Shown piece after piece: positions 22,343 through 33,674 of a stretch of 64,000 nucleotides of DNA (positions within the stretch are counted from its first letter, which is position 1; each line of letters begins with the position of its first letter). A program made the position numbers and the translations under genes. The stretch lies in the NCBI GenBank assembly GCA_022813625.1, contig JAKLMB010000039.1, positions 124,001 through 188,000 on the forward strand, written 5' to 3'. The notes under the pieces were generated by a model. That model did no database searches. It saw nothing but the letters and a program-made list of their open reading frames with translations, and was not told where the DNA came from. This DNA is from Aaosphaeria pasadenensis. Lineage: Eukaryota > Ascomycota > Dothideomycetes > Pleosporales.

Positions 22343-23686
22343 GATGAGGCGGGGTTGGTATTTTTTTGGTCGGAACCTATGCGCTCATGGTCGTATCGAA
22401 GGGGTGAGTAGTCGCAGTGGTGTTAGAAGGGAACGAGGATTCGAGTGGTGTCTTGAACGATATCGTCTGTCGTCCGATGCGATTTTCGACGTCAATCGGA
22501 ATGGCGATCGAGGCTCCTCCCTATTCGACCCTAAACAAACGACCACACCTAACTGACCGAATGACGCTTTCTTGCAGTATATGCAGTAAGAAAAAAATCG
22601 ATAGTAGCAGCAGACCCTTGTTGTTGCCTATTACACCCACATACACAAATTCCTCCTCACCTCAGACGTACAGACGTATGGGAAGCAAGTGCAAAAAGCA
22701 AGAAGCAAGAAATTGGAACAATGGGGTCGGATTAATTATTAGCAAGGTCGCAGGGGGGACAGCAGCGCCACCACCGTGCGAGAGGACCGGTGTGCATGGT
22801 GCAGCATCACGTGTAGAGGTATGGAGTCGAGTGCAGATCCCATTCCGATGTCCAGGTAGCCCTGCCGAATCATCATGTCGGTAGTGTGGAATGAGCCGAC
22901 GAAGTATCTACACAACAGATATGATACGAGGTGGCTAGACAACAGCTGAAAGACGGAGAGAGGAAGAGAGAAGTGATGAGAGATGTTGTGTGGAGTGGAT
23001 GGGTGGGGGCCGAATCTTTGGCTTGGTTGCTCCTTCCAAGGTATCGCATCGCTTCGTATAGGGGCGCATTCTTGTCAATCATATGGTGGACCGTTCCATA
23101 GAATGTTTTCTTCTTCTTCGTCCAATCTTCAACGGATCAGATTGATCGAGGGCAGTGATACTCGTTTTAAAAACAAAATAGCATCTATAAATACCATAAT
23201 AATTGCCGGTGCATCCCTCGATCGCGGAGAAAATCCCCCATCTTTTCCAAGCCCGGGCTAACCCCATCTGGTCTTATCATCCATCACGTACCTACCTAAT
23301 CCTAATAGGGTAACTACCTCAGCTATTGAGGTACATATTGAGATAACTACAGCTCGACTTCCGCCTTTCTAACACCACAACTACAAACACAAAGTAATAT
23401 CCCGGAGACATTGATATTCATCTAGTTTGTGAAATCTCTATAATTGTATCTAATACGCCATCTACTCACTTCATGCGAACCGGATCACCTCCCAGTATCC
23501 GTCCACTCAAGCATCTAGACCCTCGATTCCCCGCTCGAACGCCTTCATCCGAGGACGAATTGTAACAACACAACGCAGCGCAGGAGCAGGGATGACGTAG
23601 CAACCCTTATCACCGCCTTTTAATACTCTATTTCCCGAATACCGAGGTGCTTGTTTCGTGTGTATTATAAGTATATATATATCCAG
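22343..23686. other. Divergent intergenic region
   Basis: About 1.3 kb between the ankyrin/CorA-like gene (minus) and the pepsin-like gene (plus). It should hold both promoters. Around 23290-23340 are short ACCTACCTAATCCTAATAGG-type repeats that are common in Pezizomycotina intergenic DNA. An AT stretch (GTATATATATAT) sits just before the ATG at 23687. Confidence 0.5.
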
Positions 23687-25333
23687 ATGTACGTTCCCGG
23701 ATGGGGTTTCCAACTACCACCGCCGCCGCCTCCGCCGCAACCACCACTCTCAACCACTGGTAGCGAGAAGGAGGAGGAAGAAGCATCGCGCAGTAGGCAT
23801 TTTCTAAGTGATCCGCGTCGAGTGTTCAACACGCTTGACGGCGGATCGAACGTTCCCGGTGTAAGGTCAGGCCTAGGGCTGGATAGGCACGTGGGAGCCG
23901 AGGACGACCAAGAAGAGGGGTTTGAGAAGGTGGAGAGACCACGCAAGGCTGTATCTGAGGATTTGGAGGGACGGTCGAGTATATCTTTCAACAAGAGATA
24001 TCAAGCAGCTGGAAGAGACGTGGTCGTTGTTAATTCGAGGGTCTGGGCCACGGTTGTTGTCTGGGTCATCACTGTATTGCTCATAGCCTCTGGCATATCG
24101 CTCCTCGCGCTACTTTTCCATTTCTACTGTACAACAAACGGCTTCAACTTCCATTCTTGCTTTCGCTTCTACGATATGACATGTTCGTCGTTCTCATTCG
24201 CGGGGTCTCGAGACCACGAATCTCACTACCACGGGGAGTTTACGAAGTCCATCTTCCTTCCCTACTACGCTCCCTTCAGCTCCAACTCCACGCCCATGAT
24301 AACAGCCACCCTCCCAGGCGGCCGGCAGCACGGAATCGCCATCGACACAGGTTCAACTGGCCTTCTACTCGGCGCGCCACTACTCCCGGACATCGACCCC
24401 TCCGCCGGCACGCCCGCACACTCGTACCTAAGTAGTAGTCGGATTCTATACACAGGCCGGCTGGTCGAGATACCGATCAAGTTCCACGGGCGTGCGGGAG
24501 CCACGGCTGTCGCCCGCGTGCCGGTCCTTGTCGTGGACGAGAGCGTCGTGTGTCCCTGGTACGACCCCGAGAGGCACACGTTCGCGTGTCCGTACAACCC
24601 CAATGAACCGAGGCCTGTGCCGAGGGATCTGTCGAAGATAGCATACATGGGCGTTGGGTTCGGCCGTAATGGACCGAAGGAAGGGAAGCCAATCGCGCTG
24701 CCGAGTTTGAACCCGTTCATCAATATCGTTGAGGTGAACGGGGAGGATGTGGCTGGGATCGTGAGACAGGGCTACACGATGTCGACCGAGGGCGTACAAC
24801 TGGGGCTCACGGCGGAGAACACCCGCGGGTTCGTGTGGAAAGACCTGGAGCCGGGCTTCACGCACGACCAGGACAGGAGGGACTGGGCGATGGTCGGGAT
24901 GTGTTTCAGTCTCGATGATAGGGGGAGGCATTGCGGGCCTGCGCTGATTGATACTGGGGTCGCGCAGATGTATCTGAGGACTGGCGGCGGTCCCGACGGG
25001 GACATTCCCACTGTGACGATACCGAATCCGAATCCGAATGGATATGCAGAATTCGTTCAGAGGGTGAAGCCCGGGACGAAGATTACGGTCGAGTTCCCGC
25101 GGGAGGACCAGGGGGGAGAAGATGAAGATTTGGAGCCGGTGGAGGAGTACTCGTTCAGAGTAGGCGAGGGAGCTACGCTGATGGAGCCAGCGTACGTCGT
25201 CCCCGCGAAGCGCATGTCGCCGGCGTTTGTGAACACGGGGAGAAACTTCTTGTACGGGTGTTCTGTAGCGTTCGATGCGGAGGGGGGTCGATTTGGGTTC
25301 CGGCGCGTCACGACGTCCTCCTCTTCCTTGTAG
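23687..25333 (+). CDS. Membrane-anchored pepsin-like aspartic protease
   Basis: Intronless, 548 residues from the first ATG. The N-terminus is cytosol-like: a poly-Pro run near residue 10, then a charged region. A single transmembrane helix follows at about 115-145 (VVVWVITVLLIASGISLLAL), so a type II orientation places the rest in the lumen or outside the cell. The lumenal part has two pepsin signatures: AIDTGSTGLLLG (first catalytic Asp) and ALIDTGVAQMYL (second, usually DTGT/S). The C-terminal FVNTGRNFLYGCSVAFDAEGGRFGF corresponds to the last pepsin strands. Cysteines in the catalytic region suggest disulfides. The fold is confident. Activity is likely but not certain, because the second motif has Val where Ser/Thr is usual. 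The substrate is unknown. Confidence 0.8.
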   Translation: MYVPGWGFQLPPPPPPPQPPLSTTGSEKEEEEASRSRHFLSDPRRVFNTLDGGSNVPGVRSGLGLDRHVGAEDDQEEGFEKVERPRKAVSEDLEGRSSISFNKRYQAAGRDVVVVNSRVWATVVVWVITVLLIASGISLLALLFHFYCTTNGFNFHSCFRFYDMTCSSFSFAGSRDHESHYHGEFTKSIFLPYYAPFSSNSTPMITATLPGGRQHGIAIDTGSTGLLLGAPLLPDIDPSAGTPAHSYLSSSRILYTGRLVEIPIKFHGRAGATAVARVPVLVVDESVVCPWYDPERHTFACPYNPNEPRPVPRDLSKIAYMGVGFGRNGPKEGKPIALPSLNPFINIVEVNGEDVAGIVRQGYTMSTEGVQLGLTAENTRGFVWKDLEPGFTHDQDRRDWAMVGMCFSLDDRGRHCGPALIDTGVAQMYLRTGGGPDGDIPTVTIPNPNPNGYAEFVQRVKPGTKITVEFPREDQGGEDEDLEPVEEYSFRVGEGATLMEPAYVVPAKRMSPAFVNTGRNFLYGCSVAFDAEGGRFGFRRVTTSSSSL

Positions 25334-25465
25334 TAGCGATGACGAAAGCGATATGAACGACAGAAATGAAATGAAAATATATCTTGGGTATCATAACGAC
25401 GCTGTCCGTCTCTTATCATCCACTCCCCCTCTTCCCTTCCCATCAATACCACTTACACCTCTCAT

Positions 25466-26035
25466 TCATTTCCCCGTCACGCTCCTCATAGGACTCCTAA
25501 ACCCATCCCTCAACTCCCTATACTCCTCCACCGCCTTAACAATACACCCATGCGCCTGTTCCCCCTCCAAACCCGCCACCACGATCGCGCCCACCACGCC
25601 CTCAACCCCCTTAACGAAAACCGGATAACCGCCCCCCTCAACCGTATACTTCCCCCTCTCCTCCCCACTCACCCCATAATACTCCGCAAACCCCCTCTCG
25701 TCCCCCTCAAACCTGCACCCCAGGTACCACGTACTATGTCCCCACCTCAGCACCGTCGCGCGTTTCCGCGCAACCCACGTCTCGTTATCCGGCATCATGC
25801 CCGGCATGCTGGGGGCGTGGAATAAGGTCTGGGAGGAGGAGAGGGAAATGTGGATGATGGCGGGGGCGTCGGCGGTGCGCAGCGCGTTGCGCAGGATGTT
25901 GCCGATTACCCAGGCGTGTTCGCAGGTGAAGTGCGAGAAGGTGAAGGAGCGTTCTTGGGACGCGAGGGAGGAGAGGGAGCGGGTTGGTGAGGGTAAAGTG
26001 TCGAGCATGGCGGCGATTTGCTCGGTTGATAGCAT
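25466..26035 (-). CDS. UPF0303 / haem-degrading-domain family protein
   Basis: Intronless, 189 residues. The sequence matches the fungal UPF0303 (DUF967, haem-degrading/GlcG-like) family that includes yeast YBR137W: an N-terminal segment with SFTFSHFTCEHAWVIGNILR, a central WVARKRATVLRWGHSTWYLG, and a C-terminal GGGYPVFVKGVEGVVGAIVVAGL strand-helix that is diagnostic of the fold. Length is close to the family norm. The biochemical role is not firmly established. The yeast relative has been linked to tail-anchored protein handling and stress. Convergent with the aspartic protease gene, 132 bp apart. Confidence 0.85.
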   Translation of the reverse strand: MLSTEQIAAMLDTLPSPTRSLSSLASQERSFTFSHFTCEHAWVIGNILRNALRTADAPAIIHISLSSSQTLFHAPSMPGMMPDNETWVARKRATVLRWGHSTWYLGCRFEGDERGFAEYYGVSGEERGKYTVEGGGYPVFVKGVEGVVGAIVVAGLEGEQAHGCIVKAVEEYRELRDGFRSPMRSVTGK

Positions 26036-29000
26036 TATGGGGGAGAGCTTTGGGGGGGAAGGTGGGTTTTATATGACTTGGGGGTGGTGATGGGCGGGGG
26101 GCCTGCCTGCCGTTCGGGGTGGATGCGTGTGCGTGTGCGTGGTCCGAGGTCGACGCCTTGTTGTGGGCCTGCAGTGGTGGACGGGGGGAAGGGGATTGAT
26201 TGAGGCGCGGTGCGGTGCGGGACGAAAGAGGCGGAGGTGCAGTGCTGGTGCAGTGTAGGTGCAGGTAGGCGGACGATGGTGGCGGATGATCTGCCTGCTT
26301 GGAATCCAATACAAGTACGGAATGGGGGTGAGATGGTGAGATGGCGTGGATGGGTAGGGTGCCAGGTGGGTACCCGTACGATACGATACGAGGTAGGTAG
26401 GTCGCGGACAATTTGAATGATCGATGGGGTGGATGTTTGGATTGACCGTCTACCTGGTAGCGAGGTACAAGATAAATATATATGTAAGAGAGATGTGATG
26501 GTTAGAGTGTAAACAGAAATAGAAGTTCTGGTAATATGTCGTCGATTATATAGACCAGGATTGCTGATGGGAAATGGTTTGAAAGATGGGTCGGTGATAG
26601 ACACTTATATACCCAGAAGACGAAACGACAAACCACGACAATGGATGTATAGATTTGTGGGTAACTCAAGAAACTAAATAAGCTCTCGAATGCTTATCGA
26701 AAAGACAGTCCTTTGTTTAATTGCTCGGGGATGGGGAGGCACAGGCACAGGCACAGGTACAATCCGAGACGCTTCGAGGTTCTTGGCTGGGTGAGGTGAG
26801 GTGAGGCGTGAGGCGAGAGTCGGCGCATACAGAGCGACGTCCAGTGGTAGATTGATCGGTCCCTTAGTCAGTACACAAAATAGATCGTAACTGATTGTTA
26901 CAAAGTAATTACGTGAACCCCAGTTCAGCCTACCTAGGGAAACAATTGAGGATGTAATTACGAGTCGTGGGACAAACGACACAAACGAAACGAAGCCAAC
27001 CTTCGGAGCGCAATAATGAATGAGGAAGGGGAAAACGCGACGAGTGTGTGGAATCCCGTCCGTCACATGTGTCGATCTATTCTAGGCCGGCGAACGCATT
27101 CGATAACTAATGGCAATTTGAGTATTATCACAATATTAGAATGGACCTGCTAGCTGAATTATGATCGTGCATAGGGGTTCGGCAGATGAATACTGTGTAG
27201 TTGAAGACCAACTGTGGTTCGAGATGTTTCTCCATGGGCGGCAACGTCCACAATGGTGAAACGGATACTGTCATGTCCTCCGTGGCCCAGCAAAGTTAAA
27301 TCATCAACCATCACCCACATGTCACCACTTTGTTGTACAATCACAACTACCGATACTCATATTTCCCTAGGTATGCTTGCTACAAGCTAAACTATGTCTA
27401 CGACTGCGTCTACGTATGTCAACGGCATCCTGATACACAGTCCACGTGTACATCCGTTCCATTCCTCTTCCACGGTCTCCGCGTCTTGACACCACGTTCT
27501 TGACGATCAAATCTCACCCCTTCCTTTTCCTTTTCCCCACCCCGGCGTCTTACCTCCGAACCGTCCCTTCATGCAGGAGAAAAAAAAAAGGACATGCGAT
27601 CATCGCAATGCACATAATACAATAATGTCCCGAACCCGGAGGCAACCCTTGAGAGAAACGAAACCCTTCTTCCCCCGATTCGGTACGAGGTTAAAGTACT
27701 CCATTCTCGCACGTGCACCCTCTCATTGCGGTCCACCACATTCATGGAATCAATTCCAATGGCACTCTTACCATAATTATCAGTCATCTCCCTTGTGACA
27801 ACTACATTAATTCAGATAGACACACCCCATCCCATCCATCTATCCCATGGACTAATAAAACGCGACGACACGCGAGTCGAGGTGATGTGAGCCTGCCTGC
27901 CAGGTAAGCTAACCTAAGCCGCCACGCCACGCCGCCTGTACAACCCTCCCTCCCCTCCCTCCCGAGACGCGACGTACGCACGCGCTGCCCTGCCTGCGCC
28001 GCACTAGGCAAACGCCCGTCGCCCCGTTCCGCTGCCGTGTCGTCCCTCGTAAATTGTGTAGTTACGTACCAAAAGGTACAAATAGGTAGGTACAAGGTCG
28101 CACAAGAAGCCACGAAGAAAAGACGAGAGAGTTTACGCGCCAGCCTGCCAGCCATTCGCGCATACGTCGTAAGAGAGGAGGGTAGCGTGAGAAGGATGCG
28201 TTTAGGATTTCAGTCTTGGGTATTGGGGGTTGTACGCGCGGATGGGGGTGGGGGCTTCGTTTCCTGTGGTTTAGTTAGTTGTAGGATGAGGGTGTCTGTT
28301 TGAAATGGATGAATGGTTGTGTGTGGTGTATGTTGAGTTAGTGTCTGCGTTGATAGCGACATGAGGTATCATTGACTGAGAGTCTCGCATACCTACTCTT
28401 TGTACCACAATGTTTGTTCAAATGGACACTCCTAAACTCCCTGCTCCATCATATGAACCGTCCAATTCGTATATGCAAGTTCCCAGAGACTCAATTGGAT
28501 ACATATAATGCACATCCCATCCCATCCCATCCCACACCCTCACATTCCAAGACGAACATCATCTCTTAATCTGAATTCACCGAGGCACCGTATATATAGT
28601 TCTTCATCGGCGGAATCGCATGCCACTACGCTCGAATTGGTGCTTCAATGTATCACATCACTCCTTCGACTCAATATATTGGCCATTGGTAATCGATAAG
28701 TATGTACAATCTATTGAGTCAAGAAACAGCGGACGTCGGCGTCCCTTGCGAGATATGGAGAATAGATGCTGTGATGAGAGCATTGTATTATAACTTTCAC
28801 TATCTGAAAGGTTTTCCCAGCAGGCGACGATGAAGATTAAGTACTGAAACCGTCTTGGAGCAGACAAACACAGATGAGATACCATCTCTGTTCCTTCTCG
28901 CTAGCTGCGAAGGATTTATGGAGGTTCTGTCCGCTGTACTATGATGAGGCTGTCGAAATGCCTGCTAGAAAGGAATACTGTCCTAGAAAGCTTTGTGAGT

Positions 29001-29816
29001 TCTTCGATTTCGAAAAATTGCGATGGCAGGAGAAGCTGGTTGTTTTGTTTTTTGTCTCGATGATAGATGCTCTTATTACAGTCTTGTAGGATCTATGTGC
29101 TAACAATATAATATCCACACTTCCCCTTCCTATATATTATTACCATCTTTACCATCATAAAAATAATTGCAAAATGTCCCTCAACTACACTCACTAACAA
29201 TGCCCAATGCCCAGGGTACTGTGGTCGAGATACGCTATAGTCCAGCAGACCCTGAATTTCCAATGGCGCCCCCAAACAGCGTGCAATGGACATCTAATAA
29301 AGTGCGGTCCATGACGCGCTCAAGTGCTTACTCTCGAATCCTACCATATCGCATCCTACTCGAACGCCCGCTTTGTTCCTACACCCCCGCTTTCAAATCC
29401 GGCCTTTCCTAGAGGCCGCCGACCGAGGGTTTCGCTGAATCGATGGGCGTTACTGCGCGAGCTGTCAGAATATGTCTGTTTTGCGTGAGGCTGATGGGTT
29501 CGATTGGATGTGATGCAGTCGCTGTTCGAATTGCTTAGGAATGTTGAAATGGATTTTTGGTAATGGACGCCTGGTAATCTATCTGTCTAATGGTCAGCAC
29601 GCCGAATGTCGTCTACATGCTTCTTTTGATGTTTGGTTTGTGATCTGATGGATTTTAGATAAATACCTAGCTTATTCTCCCAACCTCAATTGACATCATC
29701 GGCAACAACACGAACTATCCGGACAACTCAGATATTACATTGACACCTAAAGCCTCCTTAATTCTCTTTCTGTTCATCATAGGTGTATATTACCGTCCAC
29801 CACTCTCAAATTTACA
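26036..29816. other. Long gene-free region
   Basis: About 3.8 kb without any reading frame that has family motifs, credible splicing or good length. It contains several low-complexity tracts: GTGCGTGTGCGTG-type near 26125, (GGCACA)n near 26740, an A9 run near 27581, GC-rich CCTCCCTCCC near 27950 and (CATCC)n near 28513. AGGTAGGTAGG-type short repeats also occur (26390, 28085). No transposon protein, tRNA or rRNA is recognised. A non-coding RNA cannot be excluded by eye. Confidence 0.5.
28513..28534. repeat. (CATCC)n microsatellite
   Basis: Four tandem CATCC units in the gene-free region. A simple repeat with no evident function. Confidence 0.7.
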
Positions 29817-30886
29817 ATGACGGACCCAAATGCCTTCACGACCCCTTTCTAAGCGACCAAATCTATGAGAAGAGAGATTTACCCGGCCATCGACCCCAAG
29901 AACCCCGAATTGAGTGCAAAAGGCAAGTAAGTCCTGATCACCGGCGCAGGTGGCGGCATAGGCGGCGTAAGTTGACCACTCCCACCCCATCGCAACTATA
30001 CTGAATCGCGCACAGGAAGTGGCACGCGCCTGGGCAATGGCAGGCGCAAAAGGCATCGTTCTCGTTGGCCGCAATAAGTCTCTTCTCGACGAGCCCGCCG
30101 ATGCCATCAATTCCATCAGTCCCGACACGAAAGTGCTCAGTCTGACCGCTGATCTCACGATTGAGGCTGATGTCGAGAACCTGTTCAAGCAGGCCTTGGA
30201 AAGCTTGGAAACGATTGATGTGGTTGTTCATGCTGTTGGAATTATGGGAGATGGAGTTGTCGGTGACACGGAGCCTGGTAAGTGGTTCAGGGACTTTGAG
30301 GTTAACGTGAAGGGGTCGTATGTACTTGTCCACTACTACCTCAAAGCTGTGGGTTCGGGGACGTTCATCAATATGGGGACTCTGGCCGCTGCTATCACGT
30401 TTCCTGGTCTAAGTGCCTACTCTGGGAGTAAATTGGCTTTGGTGAAGTTGGGCGAGTATCTTGATGCTGGTATTTGATATCGACCCTGTCGATCCCGCAC
30501 TGTGCTAACGTAACTGCAGAGAAACCGAACTTGCGCGTCTTCACTGTTCATCCCGGAATCGTCGCTGAAACGAAGAGCGGTCGCGGAAGTGTCGTCGAAA
30601 CTTTCAAGCCCTACGCACACGACCAAGGCATACAGACTGGCGGTCTCTCTCTTTACCTTGCTCAGCCCAAGGCGGATTTCCTGCGTGGTTCGTTCATCAG
30701 TGTTAATTGTAGGTTCCTTCCTAAGAAGCCTCCCTGGCTGGTCACTGGCAGCGCTTGCTAACTTTTTCGATAGGGGATGTGAAGGAATTGGAAGCGCATA
30801 AGGAGGAGATCACTGAGAAGAAACTTCTTAAGCTCTCTTTTCTTGGTGCTCAGCTTGGTCCTGAGGGTCACCCTTGGTCGACGTAA
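29817..30886 (+). pseudogene. Short-chain dehydrogenase/reductase relic with two stop codons
   Basis: Four exons can be drawn: 29817-29966, 30016-30469, 30520-30708 and 30774-30886, with good splice sites and continuous frame. The product is a classical SDR: the cofactor motif ITGAGGGIGG spans intron 1, then come IDVVVHAVGIMG (NNAG equivalent), INMGTLAAAITFPG and the catalytic YSGSK. The C-terminus ends GHPWST. Exon 1 has two in-frame TAA codons, at 29850-29852 and 29928-29930. Both lie where Gln (CAA) fits: PF[Q]ATKSM and GK[Q]VLITGA. Two CAA-to-TAA transitions would disable an otherwise intact NAD(P)-dependent oxidoreductase. A shortened product from a later start would lack the nucleotide-binding motif. 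Recent inactivation is the simplest reading. Confidence 0.7.
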
Positions 30887-31180
30887 ATGGGGAATATTGG
30901 AATCAAAAGTGGACAATGGTTTCAGTGCGTTCAGTGCGTTCAGTTACTACGTGTCGCATAGCCTTCTTCATTCCAGATAAGAGAGATGGGAAGGTGTGTG
31001 GATGAATCACTGCAAGTCACTTATCTGCAACTTCCTGTCGAAAAGTATACATAATATAGACATCCTGACCTCGATTACTTCCAATAACAATCACAAGAAC
31101 ATTATCATCATCGCTATACATTATTCACCCGTTTTTGAAACCCCACACAGCGTATTTATAATTCACTATCGCTTTTGATC

Positions 31181-32590
31181 ATGGCAGTTCAGACTGTCTT
31201 CGATAGACATCGTACACCAGGAGAACTCGCGGCTGCAGCCAGACCAAGCTCTCCTCCGCTCGTCAATATCGAACTTCGAGACCTCTCATCGCCGACACCG
31301 AACGTTGATCCTCCACCAGTGGTGGATAGTGGTGAAATCGCATGGCGCCAGGTCCTGTCTTGTTTCTTGACGGTCATGAATAGCTCCGGCTTCGTTTCGT
31401 CTTTCGCGCTATTTCAAGGGACGTGGCAGAAGTCACTCTCGCGGTCCGCTTCTGATATCGCTTGGATCGGATCGTTCGCTCTTTTCCTAGGTCACGCTAT
31501 CGGAAGCGTGTGCGGATATATGGTACATCCGAAGTACTTTCGTTTTCTCATGATTTTCGGCGGTTTCAGTGTCTGTCTTTGCATATTCCTCACCTCTATC
31601 TACGACGATAGTTATGGGTACTTGGTCATCGTCCAGGGCATTGGGATGGGTATAGGCAACGGATTGCTACTTGCGCCCTGCACTTCACTGATTTCACAAC
31701 ATTTCGTCAAGCGACGAAAGCTTGCCTTGGCTCTCTACAGTTGTGGAGCTCCCTTTGGTGGCGCCATGTTTCCTCTTGTAAGCAATCGGCAGACAATTTG
31801 TTCCCTCTCTCCAGACTAATCGACCTTGTAGATTTTCAGCCAACTCAAACCCATGATTGGATTGAAATGGACCCTTAGGGACATTGGATGCTTGACTATT
31901 TTCACCTCCATCCTGGCCGCCGGCCTGGCATCACCGAGACATGTACAGCGTGAGGGTCCACTGATAGACCTGAAAGCATTCCGAGATCCAACATATTCTC
32001 TCTTTACAGCCAGCACCTTCTTCACGTTCCTGGGTCTGTACAATGCCTATTTCTACTTACCGAGTTGGTGGCAAACACAGCTCGGTGTCTCTGAGGATGA
32101 GTCCTTTTTCTGGCTGGTGATATGCAATTGTGCCGGCATCGTAGGGCGCCTCGTGCCTGCGCTCGTGACCGAGAGATATTATTGGACATTCTTCATGCTG
32201 TACAAACTGTTCATTATACTCACGATGGTGTGCTTTTGGTGGCCCACTCAGAACAACCGGGAGGCTTTCATCTTCTCTACCGTCATGTTTGGGTTCTGTG
32301 CAAATGCGGCACAATCGTTCTATCCTACAGCCCTGTGGGCTCTCTTTTCAGAGGCTCGTACTGATTATCGCTTGATCGGCGCGCGAATTGGAACGACGTT
32401 CTTGGTCGGCAGTTTGGCGTGTCTGATCGGTCCACCGATTGCTGGGGCGATTATGGATTACAACGATGGGAAAATGCTCGGGCCCATGATCTTCTCAGGC
32501 ATTGCCATTGGTTTGGGGTGTCTGCTGTTGGGTGCATCGCACACCATCTGGGTCCGACCTGTCGGGTTAATCAGGGCTCTTAATTCTTAA
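31181..32590 (+). CDS. MFS transporter, monocarboxylate-porter-like
   Basis: Two exons, 31181-31777 and 31832-32590, 451 residues. The cytosolic N-terminus is followed by 11-12 hydrophobic helices. Hallmarks of the fungal monocarboxylate transporter-like branch are SSGFVSSFALFQGTWQKSL in TM1-loop, SASDIAWIGSFALFLGHAIG in TM2, GIGMGIGNGLLLAPCTSLISQHF in TM4 and the KRRKLALALYSCGAPFGG loop before the intron. The second half begins after a shortened central loop and ends with TM12 and a short tail. The predicted role is proton-coupled uptake or export of a small organic acid or related metabolite across the plasma membrane. It lies 294 bp downstream of the SDR relic. The family is confident and the substrate unknown. 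The intron between helices 5 and 6 looks well placed, although the C-terminal half is slightly short for the family. Confidence 0.85.
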
Positions 32591-33278
32591 TTGAACTCAT
32601 CACGTTTCATAACTATTTTATAGATCTCCCGACTTGACTCTCATCAAGTGCTGGTTACTGGTTTCTGCGCATAAGAACTGTCTCTGAAGCAGGGGTTTGG
32701 TCCCTCATTATAGTGGCACAATTTCAATATCATGAGTTCCAGTCTGAAAGTTGAGAGTGCATGCATATCCCATATTTTTCTAGATTTGCAGCTCCGTGAA
32801 TCCTACCCTACAGGTGAAACTGGTTTTGCAAGAACATAACGCGCGGATTCCTCGAGTGCAGTCGCAGATGCCCAAGTGAGTTTCTGTGGAAAGATCACCG
32901 GCCGAAACTCACAACTCACAAAGCACCACTATCCTTACTACACACCACACCACATACAAACCGTTTACCGACTTGAACGCTTTCAGAATCACCAAAGGCA
33001 ATCACTTATACATCACATACCACACACCACATGCAAACCGTTGCTAGCTTGAACGCCTTCTCGTAACAACAAAGACAACCACTCACACATCGCAGCTGCC
33101 GGTATGCTTCTTCTCATCATTTGTACATCTGGTACTCTCTCACATAAACAAGTCTCAGTCGCGAAAGACCGTTCGTCGCGACAGATCTCTATTCTAAGCC
33201 AAATAGAGCAGAGTTACAGTGTCGCACAGCATCAACATAGTACAAGCGCCGCAGCCGACCTCGTGCAACATCAGCAAG
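32591..33278. other. Intergenic region with tandem duplication
   Basis: About 690 bp after the MFS gene. Its right part holds the 77-bp direct duplication described separately and CA-rich sequence. No coding signal. Confidence 0.5.
32944..33094. repeat. Imperfect 77-bp direct tandem duplication
   Basis: Two adjacent copies with a 77-base period: CACATACAAACCG at 32951 and CACATGCAAACCG at 33028, each followed by a CTTGAACGC(T/C)TTC core and an ACAAAG/ACCAAAGGCAA-CCACT-like end. It lies just upstream of the possible small membrane-protein gene, probably in its promoter or leader. Confidence 0.7.
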
Positions 33279-33674
33279 ATGGCCGATGCAAGACAAGCGC
33301 CCTCTGTACCGACGATTCCTCAAGATCCATCAAGTTACACGAAGTCCCCCGAGCCAAGAGGAGTTACATTCCAAGAGCCTAGCCTACGAGCCGCATCTCC
33401 TCGACGACATACGCGTGCCGAACAAGCACGACCTAGACAACACCGCCCTGCATCACCACTGATGGCACCTCGATGGTCATTGAGCACAACTTGGACTAAA
33501 ATCGATCACTGTGCTAGGAGGATGTGGGTGACGAGACGATTGAAGTTCTGGATTGTAGCGATGCTATTCTTTGGCATTTTGGGGGCTATTGTAGTGTTTG
33601 GCGTATATGCACTACTCAAGTGCAAGAAGAGTAGCGACAAGGGCGTTTTCAGTTCATGGAGGATTTGCAATTAG
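33279..33674 (+). CDS. Possible small single-pass membrane protein
   Basis: Intronless frame of 131 residues (MADARQAPSVPTIPQDPSSY). The first 90 residues are Pro/Ser/Arg-rich. One clear transmembrane helix follows (FWIVAMLFFGILGAIVVFGV) with basic residues on its N-terminal side (RRMWVTRRLK), and the tail is short and Cys/Lys-containing. Ordered composition around the helix and a plausible start context support a real gene, but no family is recognised. Basic flank before the helix favours a cytosolic N-terminus. It could also be a fragment of a longer spliced gene. Confidence 0.4.
   Translation: MADARQAPSVPTIPQDPSSYTKSPEPRGVTFQEPSLRAASPRRHTRAEQARPRQHRPASPLMAPRWSLSTTWTKIDHCARRMWVTRRLKFWIVAMLFFGILGAIVVFGVYALLKCKKSSDKGVFSSWRICN

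Noticed and set aside
26036..29816. Repeated short direct motifs considered as a CRISPR-like or satellite array
   Set aside because: Units are simple microsatellites without regular spacers, and the genome is eukaryotic.
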